Shown: piece by piece, positions 54,825 to 63,971 of the stretch
Layout of the letters: each line of letters opens with the position of its first letter
Numbering within the stretch: the first letter of the stretch is position 1
Assembly (NCBI GenBank): GCA_963719525.1
Contig: CAVRCG010000004.1
Span: 62,001-126,000 of the forward strand
Reading direction: 5' to 3'
Source: Bernardetia sp963719525
Lineage (GTDB): Bacteria; Bacteroidota; Bacteroidia; Cytophagales; Bernardetiaceae
Length of the DNA: 64,000 bases
Notes under the pieces: generated by a model
What the model saw: only the letters and a program-made list of their open reading frames with translations
Told to the model about the DNA's origin: nothing
Databases searched by the model: none
Made by a program: the position numbers and the translations under genes

Positions 54825-55354
54825 AATTTTTCTAATTCTGTTTTAAGTAAAAAATGTTTTTGTGAGTGTTCTTCAAAAGTAGCTGACAGTTTCTAACTGT
54901 CAGAAATAATACACAAGAAAAATTCAATGGCGCAAAAGTACGCTTTTTTATCTGAAAATAAGAATTGATGAGGATAAATTATTTTGAAAATAAAATTGGG
55001 ATAAATGTACAATATGGGTAACATTTTGAAATAGACAAATAGCTAACAAATTTTATTCTGTGGAATCATCTTTTTTCCATAAAATAGGGTTTGCAAATCC
55101 TATTTTATGGAAAAACAAACTATTATTTTGTCAAAAATAAGTGTGTATGCAGAATTTCTAAAAATTTCACTCATATTGAATGTATATTCTTAGAATAATT
55201 TTATTTGAGAAAAGTAAAGTTCAATTATATATCATTCTTTCAAAGATAATTCTACAAACTGATATTATTTTACATATTTTTTAAGGTTATTTAAAGAATA
55301 GTACTTACCTTTGTATTTGTTTTTAGAAACCATAAAATTACATTTCAAAATTTA
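54825..55354. other. 530-bp divergent stretch with family A repeat
   Basis: Between ndk (minus) and the M48 gene (plus). It holds repeat family A copy 3 at 55044-55181 and, near the M48 gene, TACCTTTG at 55306-55313, a match to the TAnnTTTG -7 box without a clear -33. No gene. Confidence 0.55.
55044..55181 (+). repeat. interspersed hairpin repeat, family A, copy 3
   Basis: About 138 bp. It has the best core hairpin: TTTTCCATAAAATAGG / CCTATTTTATGGAAAA, perfect over 16 bp with loop GTTTGCAAAT, then CAAACTATTATTTTGTCAAA and TATGCAGAATTTCTAAAAAT, then CACTCATATTGAATG. The outer flanks match copy 1 over another 25 bp. Confidence 0.85.
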
Positions 55355-57589
55355 ATGATGAATTATTTAACTTTCTACAAATCTTATTCTATCAAAATAA
55401 TATTTATTACTGCTTTACTTATTTGTGTTTCAATAAATACAAATTACTCTTATTCTCAAAGTAATACAGCTACTATCAACTTTGAAGATTATCAACCTTT
55501 AGAATCAAAGGGAAATGTTCCGAATGATTTTTTGCTTTCTGTAAGTGAACGGTATGTAGCCAAAAATGAAAATATAGAAGAAGGAACAGATAAGAAAACA
55601 GCTAAAAATATCGATCAATTTAATTTACAAAGTAGCTTTTCGCTCAAGCAATTATTATGGAGTGGGAATGTTCTTTTTGGAGATGAGGTAAGCGAATATC
55701 TAAATGAAATTGCTTCTAATCTATTAAAAGACGACGAAGAGTTGCGTAACAAAGTTCGTTTTTATGTTGTCAAATCGCCTGTTCCAAATGCGTTTGCAAA
55801 TCCCGATGGAGCTATTTTTATTAATTTGGGTTTGGTTGCTCGTGCAGAAAATGAGGCTCAATTAGCTTATATTTTGGCTCACGAAATTACACATTATGTA
55901 AAACAACATAGTATCAATCAGTTTCTTTTTGGAAAAGAAGTCAATAGCAAGAAAAAGAAAAATGCCTTTCGCTTTGATAATAAATCTGATGAACTCTATG
56001 CGAAAAGATTGGCACAAAGCAATTATTCCAAAGAACACGAAATAGAAGCAGATACGTATGGTTGGAGTATCTTCAAAAATACTGAATACGATCTTTTTGC
56101 AGCAGCAAAAACATTTGATATGCTCCAAAACACTCGTCAGCCATTTGATACACTTGTTTTTGAAAGTAAGTTTTTGAATAATTCTTACATTGAGCTTCCT
56201 GATAGCACATATTATATGGATACCGTTCATATTGTAGAGCGTGAAGAATTGGATTCAGCAGAACTAGAGGAGCTTTTAGCATTTAGTACGCACCCTAGCG
56301 CAGCCGAAAGACAAGAGTTAGCGATGCAGAGAATGAGTGAAAGTGGAGCTACAAATGGAGGAAAAGAATACGTAATTTCTAAAGAAAAATTTGAATCAGT
56401 ACAAAAAATAGCTCGCTTCGAACTCTGTCAGCTTTATCTCTCTGATGCAAAGTATATTGATGCACTCTATCATACTTTATTACTTCAAGAACAGTATGGC
56501 GATAGTAAATATGTACAGATGTCGCTTACAAAGGCGTTATACGGAATTGCGAAATACGATAATGCAAAAGCTCGTATTTATTTAGACCAACTTTATAGCC
56601 GAATGGATTGGAACGGAAGAAACTGGTACTTTGCCTTAGAAGAATTAGATGATTATCAACTGACGGTCTTGTCTTTAGCGCATTGTTTCGAAATGCTTGA
56701 TAAATATCCTAATGAGGCTTATCTCAAAAATGCAATTCCTAGTCTTTTGATGGACATGAAATTATATTATGATGATTTTAGTAAAGGAAAAACAGTTGGC
56801 AAAAAGAAAAATCAAGTAAATTATACAGAAGATTTGATGTATCCTGCTTGGCAAAAAATACAAACTCACGCAAGTTTTGAAGAGCTACGCAAACAAGGCG
56901 ACAGACTTTATTTAGAGCATCAAAAAGACGAAAACAGAAGGGAAGAAGGAATGTCTGATGTAGAAGCCAAACGATTGAGTGATAATCTTACTCAAGGATA
57001 TGCACTCGGAATTAATAAAATTATTATGGTAAATCCGTTCTATGTTCGTTTGGATACTCGTAAAAAACAACCATTAGATATTTTTACTACTGACAGTATG
57101 CAAAATGTATTTAATCAAGAACTAGAACAGAATAGTGAAAATCTGAAACTAGACATGGTTGCTTTGAATCCAAGTGCTTTTGGAGAAAATGATGCCGAAA
57201 AATTCAATGATTTGGCAGTTATTAATTCTTGGTACAAAGAAATGGGAGAATCAAATGTAGATATGATTGCTAGTAATTATGATGCCTTACAAAATTTATC
57301 AAAAAAACATGGCACTCCTTATCTTACCAGAATGGCTGTAATAGATGCAAAAGTAAAATTTAGAACTGGGCCAGTATTTATGTCCATCTTTTTCCTTCCT
57401 GTTCTCCCTTATGTAGTTTATCATCAGGCCACTAGACATGATTCTATGTATATTACAATTATGCATGATATTAATACAGGAGAGGTAAAAATGATTCAGG
57501 GCAACAAATCAAATAGGTCTATCAAAAAAAGTAGGCTTTCTGATATCACTCGTTCGCACCTTTATCAAATCAAACGTAAAAAAAGATAA
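55355..57589 (+). CDS. M48-family metalloprotease with TPR-like C-terminal part
   Basis: 744 residues with a signal peptide (about 13-36). The M48 catalytic motif is H176-E177-x2-H180 in LAHEITHYVKQHS and the third ligand is in EHEIEADTYGW near 225-235. Such proteases process or clear outer-membrane and periplasmic proteins. The region after about 330 is helical and repetitive (TPR-like) and ends in a basic tail. It is 32 bp upstream of a membrane protein gene that is probably co-transcribed. Confidence 0.9.
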   Translation: MMNYLTFYKSYSIKIIFITALLICVSINTNYSYSQSNTATINFEDYQPLESKGNVPNDFLLSVSERYVAKNENIEEGTDKKTAKNIDQFNLQSSFSLKQLLWSGNVLFGDEVSEYLNEIASNLLKDDEELRNKVRFYVVKSPVPNAFANPDGAIFINLGLVARAENEAQLAYILAHEITHYVKQHSINQFLFGKEVNSKKKKNAFRFDNKSDELYAKRLAQSNYSKEHEIEADTYGWSIFKNTEYDLFAAAKTFDMLQNTRQPFDTLVFESKFLNNSYIELPDSTYYMDTVHIVEREELDSAELEELLAFSTHPSAAERQELAMQRMSESGATNGGKEYVISKEKFESVQKIARFELCQLYLSDAKYIDALYHTLLLQEQYGDSKYVQMSLTKALYGIAKYDNAKARIYLDQLYSRMDWNGRNWYFALEELDDYQLTVLSLAHCFEMLDKYPNEAYLKNAIPSLLMDMKLYYDDFSKGKTVGKKKNQVNYTEDLMYPAWQKIQTHASFEELRKQGDRLYLEHQKDENRREEGMSDVEAKRLSDNLTQGYALGINKIIMVNPFYVRLDTRKKQPLDIFTTDSMQNVFNQELEQNSENLKLDMVALNPSAFGENDAEKFNDLAVINSWYKEMGESNVDMIASNYDALQNLSKKHGTPYLTRMAVIDAKVKFRTGPVFMSIFFLPVLPYVVYHQATRHDSMYITIMHDINTGEVKMIQGNKSNRSIKKSRLSDITRSHLYQIKRKKR

Positions 57590-57621
57590 TCATTTTTAAA
57601 CTTATTTCTTAAAATTATTTT

Positions 57622-58305
57622 ATGAAAAATATATTTATTTTAAGTGTATTTGCTATTTTATTTTTTATGGCAACTACTACACAAGCACAAGACTATTTCA
57701 AAGAACGTCGTTATGAAGGAATTGATTTTACAAAACGTACTGCGAAAAAATACTACGTTACTATCTCACGCAAAAAATATGAATTAGTAGATAAAGAAGA
57801 AGAGCAATTTTTAGGTCAGAAAATTTCTTTTGATAAAAGTCAAAAACTCTTCTATATCAAACGACAAAAGAAAGCCATGACCTTTAAAGAAACTATCAAC
57901 TTTATGAAATACGTTGGAAATAAAAACGGTGTTGCTGGTTTGAAAAAGGGAATGACTTATTATTATGCTGGTTTTGGGACTAAGATAACAGGTTATTTTG
58001 TAGGTGCAGCAGGATTTTTTATCACTTTAGCTAGTATTGATAGTAGTGATGGATTGCCGATAGGTGGTTTTGCTTTATTAGGAACAGGTGGTTTGATGTA
58101 TGGGGGAGGTTATCTTTTAGACAGAAAAGGAGATAACGTAGTTAAGAAAACCCTTCGCTATCATAATAAAAACGTCCGTAAGTTTTCAAAACCTGTTATT
58201 GCTGCAAATGATTTTATTCCTTCTGGTTTAGGTTTTAAACCTGTTCGAATAAGTTTATTAAATCCTACTCCTATTCCTACGTTGAGTTTGGGTTGGAGTT
58301 TTTGA
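57622..58305 (+). CDS. exported membrane protein of unknown function
   Basis: 227 residues with a signal peptide (about 1-22, ending TTTQAQ), a basic stretch (about 25-95) and two glycine-rich hydrophobic segments (about 116-135 and 146-168, GGFALLGTGGLMYGGGYLLD) that look like membrane hairpins. The end (ISLLNPTPIPTLSLGWSF) ends in an aromatic residue, as outer-membrane beta proteins often do, though the rest is not clearly a barrel. It probably works with the M48 protease gene just upstream. Confidence 0.7.
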   Translation: MKNIFILSVFAILFFMATTTQAQDYFKERRYEGIDFTKRTAKKYYVTISRKKYELVDKEEEQFLGQKISFDKSQKLFYIKRQKKAMTFKETINFMKYVGNKNGVAGLKKGMTYYYAGFGTKITGYFVGAAGFFITLASIDSSDGLPIGGFALLGTGGLMYGGGYLLDRKGDNVVKKTLRYHNKNVRKFSKPVIAANDFIPSGLGFKPVRISLLNPTPIPTLSLGWSF

Positions 58306-58320
58306 TTTATTTAGCTAAAC

Positions 58321-58369
58321 AAAAAAAGGGTAATTGAAATAATAAAAATTTCAATTACCTTTTTCTTGT
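58321..58369. terminator. bidirectional intrinsic terminator
   Basis: Stem AAAAAGGGTAATTGAAAT / ATTTCAATTACCTTTTT with loop AATAAAA, between the converging unknown membrane protein gene and fabI. Confidence 0.9.
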
Positions 58370-58389
58370 AAAAACAGAATGATATACGT

Positions 58390-59205
58390 TTACTTCTCCA
58401 CACCAAACATTTCCATTACTTCTTCCGAAACACCCATAGCAGAAAATCCTCCATCGTGATAAAGGTTTTGCATCGTTACTTTTTTGGTAAAATCTGAAAA
58501 TAAAGAAATTACAAAATCAGCACATTCTCCAGCCGAAGCATTTCCTAAAGGTGACATTTTTTCTGCATAGTTCATAAAAGCATCGAAACCACCTACGCCT
58601 GTTCCTGCTGTTGTAGCTGTTGGAGATTGCGAAACGGTGTTTACTCTTACTTTTTTGGATTTGCCCAAACGGTAGCCATAACTACGAGCAATCGATTCTA
58701 AGACTGCTTTCGCATGTGCCATATCACTATAATCTGGAAATGTTCTTTGTGCAGCAATGTATGAAAGTGCAACGACAGAAGCCTCATCGTTGAGAATATC
58801 CATTTTTTCGGCTACTTGAAGCATTTTGTGGAAAGAAAGACCCGAAATATCAATCGCCTGCAATGTCCAAGCGTGATTCAAATCGCCATAATCTTTTTTC
58901 TTGCGAACATTCGGACTCATTCCGATAGAATGCAGCGCAAAATCCAATTTTCCTCCTAAATGCTCGGTCGCTTTGGTATATAGATTTTCCCAATCTGCTA
59001 TCGAAGTAGCATCAGCAGGAATAACAATCGTGTTACATTTGTCTGCAAGCTGTTGAATTGTTCCCATTCTAAGAGCGACAGGAGCGTTTGTCAAGACAAA
59101 TTTTGCACCTTCTTCATGTGCTCGTTCTGCAATTTTCCAAGCAATAGAATTTTCATCTAACGCTCCCGAAATAATACCTACTTTTCCTTTTAATAAATTA
59201 TACAT
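58390..59205 (-). CDS. fabI: enoyl-[acyl-carrier-protein] reductase (NADH)
   Basis: 271-residue short-chain dehydrogenase that completes each fatty-acid elongation cycle and is a triclosan and diazaborine target. Catalytic Y159 and K166 in PDYSDMAHAKAVLES (YxxxxxxK), NAD-binding GIISGALDENSIAWKIA near residues 10-26, LHSIGMSPN at 91-99. The serine at the start of the NAD site is GALDENSIA rather than GVASKLSIA, as is typical of Bacteroidota. Monocistronic. Confidence 0.94.
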   Translation of the reverse strand: MYNLLKGKVGIISGALDENSIAWKIAERAHEEGAKFVLTNAPVALRMGTIQQLADKCNTIVIPADATSIADWENLYTKATEHLGGKLDFALHSIGMSPNVRKKKDYGDLNHAWTLQAIDISGLSFHKMLQVAEKMDILNDEASVVALSYIAAQRTFPDYSDMAHAKAVLESIARSYGYRLGKSKKVRVNTVSQSPTATTAGTGVGGFDAFMNYAEKMSPLGNASAGECADFVISLFSDFTKKVTMQNLYHDGGFSAMGVSEEVMEMFGVEK

Positions 59206-59574
59206 AAATTTAATGTTAAGTTTTTTTTATATCTTGTATTACCAAAACCAAGGAGTATGAAATAGAGTATTTTTGTACCAAAAAATGATAAATTAATTAA
59301 ACTAAATAATTAATCAATACCGTTATACTACAAATCACTATTTCATAAATTTTGTCCTTCAATCGAAGTAATAATTATAGTTGCTAATTTACAGTTTTTT
59401 TATTGAAATTGTAATTAAATATTGCTAGTTGAACGTTAAGAGTTAAATACTAATTTCCACAACTACCAATTAGTTGTAGAATACACTACCAAATTCATAC
59501 ATAAAGCTACTAGCGTTTGCTCTAAAGCTACACAACAAAAAATATAATCTTATTATTCAAAATATATACTAAGC
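59206..59574. other. 369-bp divergent stretch between fabI and a T9SS cargo gene
   Basis: A+T-rich. TATTTTTG at 59268-59275 fits the -7 consensus on the plus strand but is 300 bp from the T9SS gene start and lacks a -33. No ORF or repeat noted. Confidence 0.4.
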
Positions 59575-62196
59575 ATGTATCGTAAAATAGTTACCATTCT
59601 TATTTTTTCAGTTAGTCTAATTTGTATTCATTCTATTAAAGCACAGTTTTTAGCTTATGAAGGCTTTGATTATTTCAACGCTGCTGCTGTTACCTTGAAT
59701 AATGCAAATACTACTTCAGCTTTAAATGAGGCTACAAGTTTGGGTTGGCGTACTGATTGGACAGTTTCGGGAGCAGCGACGGGTTATACCATTTCTCCAA
59801 ACGAATCTCCTGTCTATCTACGAGCAGGAAGAAGCCTGATTACAGCAGGAAAGTATGTTACTGGAGGGGGAGGAAATACAGCAGGACGCTTTTTGCAGTA
59901 CAGTACGGCAGGATTTTTTAATAATAATCTTTATAATGGAGGAACAAATTATTTGGTAGATAACCATGCAGCAAATAATGTGGCAAGTGCCAATGGTTGG
60001 CAGATTACCACTTCAAATCCTCAAAGTTTTATAGGTAGAAATGGTACTACTATTTGGATGAGTTGTATGCTTCGCAAAGATGTAAATAATAATGAACCTG
60101 TATTTGTTTCGTTACATAAGAATGCAAATTCAACTGACGTAACAACAGGAAATAGAATAGAAATAGGTTATTTCGGAACTGCCTCTAATTCAGGAGTAGA
60201 TAAGAGATGGAGTTTGAGATTAAATGGAACAGTAACACAAGGAAATGTTGGAGCAACTATAAATGTAGGAAATACAATCACAAATTTTGATTTGTTAGTA
60301 GTGCGAATAGATTTTAATTCAACAGGAGGAAATAGAGTTCGTCTTTATGTAAATCCTCCTAGTCTTACGGCTACTCCTACTGAAAATGCTAATGCTATAA
60401 CAGGCAATGTAGATAATACAATTCGGGCAGTAGCCTATTTTGGTGGAACTTCGGCTAACCAAAGTGCGTTAGATGAAATTCGTTTTGCTGTTTCTTACAA
60501 TTTGGCTGTCAATTCTTCCAATGTAATCCAGACTGTAGGAGGTCTTTGTAGTGGTTCGTATGGAAATAATATTTTTGTAAATGGAGATTTTGGAACTACT
60601 AATGTTACTGCTTTACAACCAGATGAATATTTGGCGAGTACTGCAAAAGCGTTTTGGTCTAATCCCACTCGGGTAGTTTTTAAAACTAATACTGCTCCTT
60701 GGAATGCTTTATCTCCTAGTTATACTTATTTTAATGATGCCAGTAGAGCAAATGGACAAGGTCCTTATGACGGAGAACTTACTATTGTGAGTGGAGTAAG
60801 AAATCAATTTGGAGGTATAGGAGCAACAAACTTTTGGATAACTATTGAAGATAGAAGTGGAAGTGTAGGAAATCAGAGAGGTTTTATGATGGTAGCCAAT
60901 GCTGACTATACACCAAATCTTATTTTTTATCAAGAAACAGTAAATGCACTTTGTGAAGGAACAAAATACGAATTTAGTGCAGAAGTAATAAACCTTTACT
61001 CACGTCCTATTGCTTCCCTCACTTATCCTACTGGATTATCAACTACTAATTTTCCAAGATGTAATCCTACTACAGAGCCAGGTTGTCAGCAGTTGCGAAC
61101 CCCTGCTTCTTCTGCTACGCCTTCTGCAAATAGTAGTGGAGGAGATGCAGGAAAGATACGGTATAGTGTTCTTCCTGATGTAGAATTTCTCATTAATGGA
61201 GTAGTCGTTTATTCTGTTCCTCAACCTGTAGATAACGATGAGGTATGGGATAGAGTAGGTTTTACGTTTACTACGCTTCCTGGTGTTACTGCGCTTACTT
61301 TGGCTGTTCGGAATAAAGCACCTGGAGGAATTGGAAACGATGTAGGATTGGATAATATATCGTTTCGTCCGTGTGGACCTAGTACTCAACTGACAGGAAA
61401 TGACCCTAATTGTAATCCTCCTACAGTATTTGCTACGGTAGGTTCTGAATTTAACACTCCTGTATATCAGTGGCAATACAGTCAAGATGGAGGAACTACT
61501 TGGCAAAACATTACTGGTGCAACTGGTCAGAACTACATTCTAACCACGCCTGTACAAGAAACAGATAATATTCGTTTTTTGGTAGCTAATTCGCCTACCA
61601 ACTTAGCTTCTGCTTTATGTAGAATTGTTTCGGTAGCTAGACCTCTTGCTTGTACGCCTCTGCCTGTTCGATTTGTTTCGTTTACGGGAGAAGAAATAAA
61701 AGAAGGTGCAAAACTAGAATGGAAAACCTCATCGGAATATAACAATGAAAAGTTTGTAGTTGAACGTTCTACAGGAGATGAAGCTAATTTTAAAGCGATT
61801 GGAGAGGTAGCAGGAAATGGAAATTCTACTTCTACAAATGCCTATCAGTTTATAGACAGAGAAGCTAATCTTGGTAAAAATTATTACCGTTTACGTCAGA
61901 TAGATTATACAGGAGAGTTTGCTTATACACCAGTTGTTTTGGTTGATGTAAAAAACGCAAATTCAGAAGTAAAAATCTATCCAAACCCAGCTAAGGATTT
62001 TATTGCTATTGATTTTGTTACGCCTTCAAAACGAACTCTACTTATTACAAATGCTATTGGACAAGTACTAAAAAGCGTTGAAAATAATTCTGCGAAGACA
62101 GAAATTTCTCTAAAAGGATTTAGTAAAGGGATTTATTTTATAGAAATAATAGAAAACGAAAATAGAGTAAGCAGAACTAAATTTGTGGTGGAATAA
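59575..62196 (+). CDS. secreted protein with T9SS type A sorting domain
   Basis: 873 residues. Signal peptide (about 1-23, ending IKAQ). A beta-rich region (about 25-310) with ALDEIRFAVSY, resembling a concanavalin/LamG-like jelly roll. A second beta region (about 335-600) with YEFSAEVINLYSR and VGLDNISFRPCGPS follows, then an immunoglobulin-like segment with YQWQYSQDGGTTWQNITG (about 632-650) and the end KIYPNPAKDFIAIDF ... GFSKGIYFIEI, which is the type A T9SS sorting domain. It should be exported through the outer membrane and cleaved or attached. Target polysaccharide or adhesin role is unknown. Confidence 0.93.
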   Translation: MYRKIVTILIFSVSLICIHSIKAQFLAYEGFDYFNAAAVTLNNANTTSALNEATSLGWRTDWTVSGAATGYTISPNESPVYLRAGRSLITAGKYVTGGGGNTAGRFLQYSTAGFFNNNLYNGGTNYLVDNHAANNVASANGWQITTSNPQSFIGRNGTTIWMSCMLRKDVNNNEPVFVSLHKNANSTDVTTGNRIEIGYFGTASNSGVDKRWSLRLNGTVTQGNVGATINVGNTITNFDLLVVRIDFNSTGGNRVRLYVNPPSLTATPTENANAITGNVDNTIRAVAYFGGTSANQSALDEIRFAVSYNLAVNSSNVIQTVGGLCSGSYGNNIFVNGDFGTTNVTALQPDEYLASTAKAFWSNPTRVVFKTNTAPWNALSPSYTYFNDASRANGQGPYDGELTIVSGVRNQFGGIGATNFWITIEDRSGSVGNQRGFMMVANADYTPNLIFYQETVNALCEGTKYEFSAEVINLYSRPIASLTYPTGLSTTNFPRCNPTTEPGCQQLRTPASSATPSANSSGGDAGKIRYSVLPDVEFLINGVVVYSVPQPVDNDEVWDRVGFTFTTLPGVTALTLAVRNKAPGGIGNDVGLDNISFRPCGPSTQLTGNDPNCNPPTVFATVGSEFNTPVYQWQYSQDGGTTWQNITGATGQNYILTTPVQETDNIRFLVANSPTNLASALCRIVSVARPLACTPLPVRFVSFTGEEIKEGAKLEWKTSSEYNNEKFVVERSTGDEANFKAIGEVAGNGNSTSTNAYQFIDREANLGKNYYRLRQIDYTGEFAYTPVVLVDVKNANSEVKIYPNPAKDFIAIDFVTPSKRTLLITNAIGQVLKSVENNSAKTEISLKGFSKGIYFIEIIENENRVSRTKFVVE

Positions 62197-62258
62197 TCAA
62201 AAAAAAATAAAGGGTAAAGCTTTAGTGATAGAACTATTGACAAAGTTTAAAAGTCTTT

Positions 62259-62987
62259 TCAATTCAAACTAGATTTTATCTGAATCATCATTCCATAAAC
62301 GATTAATGTTTGTGCAGCTACATAAGTAAGCATTACAAAAACAGGCGCATACGGAATAGCTATAGCTACGTTTTTGACAAAAATATCTATTGCAAGTAAC
62401 GAATCTGAAACCATAAATAAAAATGCACCAAAAAAAACATATTCTGCACTTGCTTTCAATACTTTTCCAGTTCGTTCCATTGCCAAAAAAGCCATCATTA
62501 CAATTACTAACATATACAAAGGAACAGCAATCAACATTACTGCATCAAGAGATTTGTATAAAAAAGTAAACATCAAAATGAAAGTTCCGATAAATGGAAT
62601 GGCACGAATGAGTAATTTTTTTGGTTCGCCTAATTCTTTGTTTTGCAATGATTTTTTGAAAGTAATGATATACAAAATATGAGAAATAAGGAAACTTCCC
62701 AAACCAAGCATAAAAAATAACGTGTTTTGAGTTTGAAAAAGCAAAAACACATCGCCAAACCAAGCGAAGAAAAGAGCAAGTAGAATAAAATTAGTAAGAC
62801 TTTTTTTGTATTCTTGTAGTATTTCTCTAGTATTAAGATAAAAATAAATTCCTAAAATAGGAATAAGAAAAGGCTTTGAAGCTAATTCTAACAGAAAATC
62901 ATATTTGTAATTAGCATAGAGATTCAGCAACGTAAAAAAAGCTAAAATATAAAGTAGCCACGTATGTTTGGATTGAAAATATTTCAT
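62259..62987 (-). CDS. lysoplasmalogenase-like membrane protein (YhhN/TMEM86 family)
   Basis: Start placed at ATG 62987 (MKYFQSKHTWLLYILAFF); an ATG eight codons upstream is also open. About 242 residues and eight hydrophobic segments. Family motifs are LFFAWFGDVFLLFQ near residues 76-90 and GAFLFMVSDSLLAID near 190-204, each with the acidic residue that is catalytic in YhhN. The enzyme hydrolyses the vinyl ether of lysoplasmalogens. The family is common in Bacteroidota. Monocistronic. Confidence 0.88.
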   Translation of the reverse strand: MKYFQSKHTWLLYILAFFTLLNLYANYKYDFLLELASKPFLIPILGIYFYLNTREILQEYKKSLTNFILLALFFAWFGDVFLLFQTQNTLFFMLGLGSFLISHILYIITFKKSLQNKELGEPKKLLIRAIPFIGTFILMFTFLYKSLDAVMLIAVPLYMLVIVMMAFLAMERTGKVLKASAEYVFFGAFLFMVSDSLLAIDIFVKNVAIAIPYAPVFVMLTYVAAQTLIVYGMMIQIKSSLN

Positions 62988-63046
62988 AGAAAGTTGGTTT
63001 TGTTTGTACAAAGAAACAAAAAAAAAGTCTATTCGAACAAAAAAAC

Positions 63047-63180
63047 TCTATCTGTCTATCTGTTTGTAGTGTCCCACTACGAACTTTCAAATGTATTTAA
63101 GCGTCCCGCTTTGTATTTTATGTAATACAAGCGTGACGCTTTTAGTTTTATAGGTTCTTAGCGAGACGCTACGAACAGAT
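63047..63180 (+). repeat. mini-hairpin repeat, family C, copy 1
   Basis: Four tiny perfect hairpins, each with a 3-base loop: GTAGTG-TCC-CACTAC (63066-63080), AAGCG-TCC-CGCTT (63099-63111), AAGCG-TGA-CGCTT (63129-63141) and TAGCG-AGA-CGCTA (63159-63171). Flanks (TCTATCTGT, GAACTTTCAAATGT) match copy 2. It overlaps the 3' end of the PAP2 remnant and supplies its last codons and stop. Confidence 0.8.
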
Positions 63181-63793
63181 AAGCTACTATTTTCTTGAGT
63201 TGTTTTTTTGCAAAATCAAAAACAAAATAAATAGAATATACTACAACAAAGGCAAGATAAGCTCCAAAAACAATATCGGAAAAATAATGAATTGTAGTCA
63301 TTACTCTAGCAATAGCAACTGAACAAGCATAAAATAACAAAATCGGACGTAAAGAAGGATACAATAATCCTATAGAAAAAGCCATGCAAAATGCACTACT
63401 TGTATGCCTAGAAGGAAAACTCTCACAATAATCACAATCTCCAAAAAAAGTGTAAATATCTTCATCTATGATAGAAAAGGGACAACTCCTAGCAGAAAAA
63501 CGTTTTAATAAGTTTGTCAAAATCTGACAAACCATATCTGTTGTCAGTAAAAATTAAAAATTAAAAATATACTTCTTTTTGAATAAAATTATGGATATAA
63601 TAAGGAAAACAAAGTAAACTGCGATGGTTGTGATTTCAAAGCCTCTACCAATAACATCAAAGTAATGAATAATTATACTTCCCTTAAAAGAATGAAGGAA
63701 AATAGTTAGAGGTTTATCCAATAAGAATATAAACAGACTACAAGTCAATAAAACTCCCAAAGAAATTAGGAGAAAATTTTTAAGTTGTTTCAT
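63158..63793 (-). pseudogene. PAP2-family phosphatase remnant
   Basis: Start ATG 63793. An in-frame TAA at 63554-63556, within the 7-bp repeat ATTAAAA, splits a lipid-phosphatase-type protein: the first part (helices about 5-72) stops there, and the second resumes in the same frame as FLLTTDMVCQILTNLLKRFS to TAA at 63158. Signature residues are also damaged: the first motif (K-x6-RP) reads KRFSARSCP with Cys for Arg, and the second (PSGH) reads PSRH. The R, H and D of the third motif (ARVMTTIHYFSD) are kept. The gene is therefore probably decaying. Flanked on both sides by family C repeats. Confidence 0.85.
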
Positions 63794-63875
63794 TGTTTTT
63801 AGGTGGTTCTAAAACTAATACAGAAGAAATTATCTTTGGATAAATAATTTTTAATTGATAAACGAAACCAGCTTT

Positions 63876-63971
63876 ACTATCTATTTGTAGTGTCACACTA
63901 CGAACTTTCAAATGTGTTTAAGCATCACGCTTCGTGTTTCATACAATATGAGCGTAATGCTACAAACAGAA
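63876..63971 (+). repeat. mini-hairpin repeat, family C, copy 2
   Basis: About 96 bp matching copy 1 with one block of about 35 bases missing. GTAGTG-TCA-CACTAC at 63887-63901 is a perfect hairpin; AAGCATCACGCTT (63920-63932) and AGCGTAATGCT (63951-63961) are imperfect. It lies 83 bp upstream of the PAP2 start. Confidence 0.75.

Noticed and set aside
61039..61506. 155-codon frame opposite the T9SS cargo gene
   Set aside because: Ser/Arg-rich antisense shadow; the sense frame is a complete, well-recognised protein.
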